Assembly (NCBI GenBank): GCA_963693315.1
Contig: OY856186.1
Location: 283,894,944 to 283,958,943 of the forward strand
Source of the DNA: Diogma glabrata
Lineage: Eukaryota > Arthropoda > Insecta > Diptera > Cylindrotomidae
Length of the DNA: 64,000 nucleotides
Reading direction: 5' to 3'
Of this stretch, positions 58,985 through 64,000 are shown one piece after another. The position numbers and the translations under genes were made by a program. Every line of letters begins with the position of its first letter. Position 1 is the stretch's first letter. The notes below the pieces were generated by a model. That model searched no databases. It was not told the origin of the DNA and saw only the letters and a program-made list of their open reading frames with translations.

Positions 58985-61075
58985 ATGTGCAAAGGTTCAA
59001 CCTTCTATACAACTTCTCAGGCTGATTGCCACAAAGGATGGTATATGCTGTGTGATAGGTGGTTATGGTACTAATGACTTCTGAAAGTGTCAATACCGAG
59101 ACATCAGGAATGTAGAAAATTCTTTAATATCATCTATTCATCAGAAAATTTAAATTACTAAAAAAATGGTAAAACTCAACCCTCTGGATACGCTCTCAGG
59201 CTGATTGCCACAAAGGTTGGTATATGCTGTGTGATAGGTGGTTATGGTACTAATGACTTCTGAAGGTGTCAATACCGAGACATCAGGAATGTAGAAATTT
59301 CTTTAATATCATCTATTCATCAGAAATCTAAAATTACTAAAAATATGGTAAAACTCACCCCTCTGGATACGCTCTCAGGCTGATTACCACAAAGGTTGGT
59401 ATATGCTGTGTGATAGGTGGTTATGGTGCTAATGACTTCTGAAAGTGTCAATACCGAGACATCAGGAATGTAGAAATTTCTTTAATATCATCTATTCATC
59501 AGAAAATTTAAATTACTAAAAAAATGTTAAAACTCAACCCTCTGGATACGCTCTCAGGCTGATTGCCACAAAGGTTGGTATATGCTGTGTGATAGGTGGG
59601 TATGGTACTAATGACTTCTGAAGGTGTCACTATCGAGACATCAGGAATGTAGAAATTTCTTTAATATCATATTTTCATCAGAAAATTTAAATTACTAAAA
59701 AAATGTTAAAACACAACCCTCTGGATACGCTCTCAGGCTGATTACCACAAAGGTTGGTATATGCTGTGTGATAGGTGGTTATGGTACTAATGATTTCTGA
59801 AAGTGTCAATACCGAGACATCAGGAATGTAGAAAATTCTTTAACACCATCTATACCTCAGAAAATTTACAAAAGTTGGTATATGCTGTGTAATAGGTGGT
59901 TATGGTACTAATGATTTCTGGAAGTGTCAATACCGAGACATCAGGAATGTAGAAAATTCTTAATATCATCTATTCATCAGAAAATTAAAATTACTAAAAA
60001 AATGGTAAAACTCAACCCTCTGGATACGCTCTCAGGCTGATTGCCACAAAGGTTGGTATATGCTGTGTGATAGGTGGTTATAGTACTAATGACTTCTGTA
60101 AGTGTCAATACCGAGACATCAGGAATGTAGAAAATTCTTTAATATCATATATTCATCAGAAAATTAAAATTTTTAAAAAAATGGTAAAACTCACCCCTCT
60201 GGATACGCTCTCAGGCTAATTTCCACAACGGTTGGTATATGCTGTGTGATAGGTGGTTATGGTACTAATGACTTCTAAAAGTGTCAATACCGAGACATCA
60301 GGAATGTAGAAAATTCTTTAACACCATCTATACCTCAGAAAATTTAAATTACTAAGAAAATGGTAAAACTCAACCCTCTGGATACGCTCTCAGGCTGATT
60401 GCCACAAAGGTTGGTATATGCTGTGTGATAGGTGGTTTTGGTGCTAATGACTTCTGAAAGTGTCAATACCGAGACATCAGGAATGTAGAAATTTCTATAA
60501 TATCATCTATTCATCAGAAAATTTAAATTACTAAAAAAATGTTAAAACTCAACCCTCTGAATACGCTCTTAGGCTGATTGCCACAAAGGTTGGCATATGC
60601 TGTGTGATAGGTGGTTATGGTACTAATGACTTCTGAAAGTGTCAATACCGAGACATCAGGAATGTAGAAATTTCTTTAATATCATCTATTCATCAGAAAA
60701 TTAAAATTACTAAAAAAATGGTAAAACTCAACCCTCTGGATACGCTCTCAGGCTGATTGCCACAAAGGTTGGTATATGCTGTGTGATAGGTGGTTATAGT
60801 ACTAATGACTTCTGAAGGTGTCAATACCGAGACATCAGGAATGTAGAAATTTCTTTAATATCATCTATTCATCAGAAAATTAAAATTACTAAAAAAATGG
60901 TAAAACTCAACCCTCTGGATACGCTCTCAGGCTGATTGCCACAAAAGTTGGTATATACTGCGTAATAGGTAATTATGGTACTAATGACTTCTGAAAGTGT
61001 CAATACCGTAACATCAGGAATGTAGAAAATTCTTTAACACCATCTATACCTCAGAAAATTTAAATTATTATAAAA
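58985..61075. repeat. 179-bp tandem repeat array, left arm
   Basis: TATATGCTGTGTGATAGGTG marks units at 59042, 59221, 59400, 59579, 59758, 59879, 60057, 60236, 60415, 60594, 60773 and 60952. Spacing is 178–179 bp except one shortened step of 121 bp after 59758. Within units, AACCCTCTGGATACGCTCTC and CCGAGACATCAGGAATGTAG are strongly conserved. Confidence 0.95.
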
Positions 61076-62395
61076 ATGTTACATGTATATTAATTACACT
61101 TTAAAAAGTAAAAAATTGCACGACCATAATATTATGCACAAAACTTATAAGCAGCTTGCTTGGTAATTAAAAATTAATTAAACCAAAACAAATCTTTTGA
61201 TCCAAATAGTCAAAAACATTATAACATATAGTGAATTTGAAACATTTGTTTTAATAAACAAAACCTAAATAATACTTTTTTAATAAAAAATCAACTAAGT
61301 ATTTATTGAAAAGTAATTAATTTAAGAAACAATATCAATGCAAAAAAATAATATATGAATAAACGTTAAAAAATTATATTTAACTATTCATTTCATTTCT
61401 TCACAAATAACTGAAATCAATTGGTTCACGACCGAATTTATTAATCTCAATCATTACTTTAGACCATAAACTGTTTTATGAATATATGTTTATGAATTAA
61501 ATTAATAATAAAACAAAACTGTAAATAGAAAAAATGATTTTCTCTTCAAATCTAATTGTTTAACCCATAATTAATTCAAATTTAACTGTGATCTATATTT
61601 GTTACGCTAATGTCTACTTCTAAATTGTATGAATTTTTATTATATCTGATCGTCGCGGGTATGTTTTATTCTCTCTGAACTATGTTTGAGAAAATTGTTT
61701 TAGAAACTGTTAGTGTTGACGGCTTTAAGCATCATATTTATTCTGTCTAATTTCTCTAATTCTTCATAGTTGAGAGATAAAAGCATACCCGCGACGACCA
61801 GATATAATAAAAATTCATACAATTTAGAAGTAGACATTAGCGTAACAAATATAGATCACAGTTAAATTTGAATTAATTATGGGTTAAACAATTAGATTTG
61901 AAGAGAAAATCATTTTTTTCTATTTACAGTTTTGTTTTATTATTAATTTAATTTATAAACATATATTCATAAAACAGTTTATGGGCTAAAGTAATGATTG
62001 AGATTAATAAATTCGGTCGTGAACCAATTGATTTCAGTTATTTGTGAAGAAATGAAATGAATAGTTAAATATAATTTTTTAACGTTTATTCATATATTAT
62101 TTTTTTGCATTGATATTGTTTCTTAAATTAATTACTTTTCAATACATACTTAGTTGATTTTTTATTAAAAAAGTATTATTTAGGTTTTGTTTATTAAAAC
62201 AAATGTTTCAAATTCAATATATAATGTTATAATAATGTTATATATAATGTTATAATGTTTTTGACTATTTGGATCAAAAGATTTGTTTTGATTTAATTAA
62301 TTTTTAATTACCAAGCAAGCTGCTTATAAGTTTTGTGCATAATATTATGGTCGTGCAATTTTTTACTTTTTAAAGTGTAATTAATATACATGTAA
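61076..62395. repeat. Unique inner arms and centre of the palindrome
   Basis: Arms pair over about 600 bp each, e.g. GTCGCGGGTATG at 61652 with its complement at about 61783, and ACATGTATAT at 61081 with its complement at 62384–62393. No open frame of interest; the centre reads through TGACGGCTTTAAGC. Confidence 0.9.
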
Positions 62396-64000
62396 CATTT
62401 TTATAATAATTTAAATTTTCTGAGGTATAGATGGTGTTAAAGAATTTTCTACATTCCTGATGTTACGGTATTGACACTTTCAGAAGTCATTAGTACCATA
62501 ATTACCTATTACGCAGTATATACCAACTTTTGTGGCAATCAGCCTGAGAGCGTATCCAGAGGGTTGAGTTTTACCATTTTTTTAGTAATTTTAATTTTCT
62601 GATGAATATATGATATTAAAGAAATTTCTACATTCCTGATGTCTCGGTATTGACACCTTCAGAAGTCATTAGTACTATAACCACCTATCACACAGCATAT
62701 ACCAACCTTTGTGGCAATCAGCCTGAGAGCGTATCCAGAGGGTTGAGTTTTACCATTTTTTTAGTAATTTAAATTTTCTATTGAATAGATGATATTAAAG
62801 AAATTTCTACATTCCTGATGTCTCGGTATTGACACTTTCAGAAATCATTAGTACTATAACCACTTATCACACAGCATATACCAACCTTTGTGGCAATCAG
62901 CCTGAGAGCTCATCCAGAGGGTTGAGTTTTACCATTTTTTTAGTAATTAAAATTTTCTGAGGTATTGATGGTGTTAAAGAATTTTCTACATTCCTGATGT
63001 CTCGGTATTGACACTTTCAGAAATCATTAGTACCATAACCACCTATTACACAGCATATACCAACCTTTGTGGCAAGCAGCCTAAGAGCGTATCCAGAGGG
63101 TTGAGTTTTAACATTTTCTTAGTAATTTAAATTTTCTGAGGTATAGATGGTGTTAAAGAATTTTTTACATTCCTGATGTCTCGGTATTGACACTTCCAGA
63201 AATCATTAGTACCATAACCGCCTATCACACAGCATATACCAACCTTTGTGGTAATCAGCCTGAGAGCGTATCCAGAGGGTTGAGTTTTACCATTTTCTAA
63301 GTAATTTAAATTTTCTGAGGTATAGATGATATTAAAGAAATTTCTACATTCCTGATGTCTCGGTATTGACACTTTCAGAAGTCATTAGCACCATAACCAC
63401 CTATCACACAGCATATACCAACCTTTGTGGCAATCAGCCTGAGAGCGTATCCAGAGGGTTGAGTTTTAACATTTTTTTAGTAATTTAAATTTTCTGATGA
63501 ATAGATGATATTATAGAAATTTCTACATTTCCTGATGTCTCGGTATTGACACTTTCAGAAGTCATTAGTACTATAACCACCTATCACACAGCATATACCA
63601 ACCTTTGTGGCAATCAGCCTGAGAGCGTATCCAGAGGGTTGAGTTTTACCATTTTTTTAGTAATTTAAATTTTCTGATGTATAGATGATATTAAAGAAAT
63701 TTCTACATTCCTGATGTCTCGGTATTGACACTTTCAGAAATCATTAGTACCATAACCACCTATCACACAGCATATACCAACCTTTGTGGCAATCAGCCTG
63801 AGAGCGTATCCAGAGGGTTGAGTTTTACCATTTTTTTAGTAATTTAAATTTTCTGATGAATAGATGAAATTAAAGAAATTTCTACATGCCTGATGTCTCG
63901 GTATTGACACTTTCAGAAGTCATTAGTACCATAACTACCTATCACACAGCATATACCAACCTTTGTGGCAATCAGCCTGAGAGCGTATTCAGAGGGTTGA
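62396..64000. repeat. 179-bp tandem repeat array, right arm (inverted), incomplete
   Basis: At least nine inverted units run to the window end. The 81-codon minus frame at 63127–63372 is a translation of this repeat and is not a gene. Confidence 0.95.

Larger units (their letters stand above)
58985..64000. repeat. Giant palindrome, centre near 61720, running off the window
   Basis: The left arm is a 179-bp array (58985–61075) plus unique sequence (61076–61680). The right arm is the mirror image: unique sequence about 61757–62395, then the array inverted to the window end. The unique parts of the arms are nearly identical apart from small indels near 62215–62260. The non-palindromic centre is only about 100 bp (about 61665–61770). 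It could be a very large foldback element, an inverted duplication or an assembly artefact. Confidence 0.88.

Noticed and set aside
63127..63372. 81-codon minus-strand frame
   Set aside because: It spans one and a half units of the 179-bp array and repeats its own sequence.
58985..64000. CRISPR-like array
   Set aside because: The units are 179 bp, nearly identical along their whole length and have no unique spacers; this is satellite-type tandem DNA in a eukaryote.

Overview
This is AT-rich eukaryotic DNA. Short GT–AG introns, the mix of transposable elements (BEL/Pao, Penelope-like, RTE, jockey/CR1-group LINEs, piggyBac, Transib-like, Helentron-like) and the style of the one clear host gene point to an insect. 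I cannot fix the order; a grey 123-bp repeat resembling ones seen in flies is only a hint. There are no bacterial-type operons, no recognisable rRNA or tRNA and no CRISPR array.

The one convincing host gene is on the minus strand at 11917–16370. Six spliced exons encode most of one receptor-type protein tyrosine phosphatase domain. The catalytic cysteine is kept, but three other signature positions are changed in the way seen in pseudophosphatases. Four of its five introns are short (57–325 bp); one is 3.1 kb because a nested foldback element sits in it. A second gene-like locus on the plus strand (about 29058–31460) has five well-spliced exons of an unrecognised protein, with one in-frame TGA and decayed upstream exons.

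Most of the rest is mobile DNA. From left to right: a LINE C-terminus (1421–1606); a foldback (2440–3365); a Transib-like non-autonomous element with a perfect 5-bp target duplication (4641–5460); a 2.4-kb foldback (6786–9196); a dead RTE LINE (9409–10430); the phosphatase gene; a Helentron-like element (16865–18205); a repeat block with an inserted 1.9-kb foldback and a hairpin insertion (19668–24290); a jockey/CR1-group LINE (25439–27248); the spliced unknown gene; a BEL/Pao element (minus, 32051–35065) abutting a Penelope-like element (plus, 35100–36546); small inverted-repeat elements; a second Helentron-like copy carrying a 180-bp TA run (41685–43405); a complete but dead piggyBac flanked by TTAA (45154–48011); MITE-like elements (49175–49831, 51818–52329); a second Penelope fragment; a fourth foldback of the first family (54336–56230); a third Helentron-like copy; and from 58985 to the window end a giant palindrome with a 179-bp tandem repeat in each arm.

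The dominant theme is inversion at every scale: perfect hairpins of 14–31 bp, small inverted-repeat elements, four members of one foldback family and the 5-kb palindrome. Several could be genuine foldback transposons, others template-switch duplications; assembly artefact must be excluded for the perfect ones. All similarities were judged by eye from the translated sequence; no database search was run.
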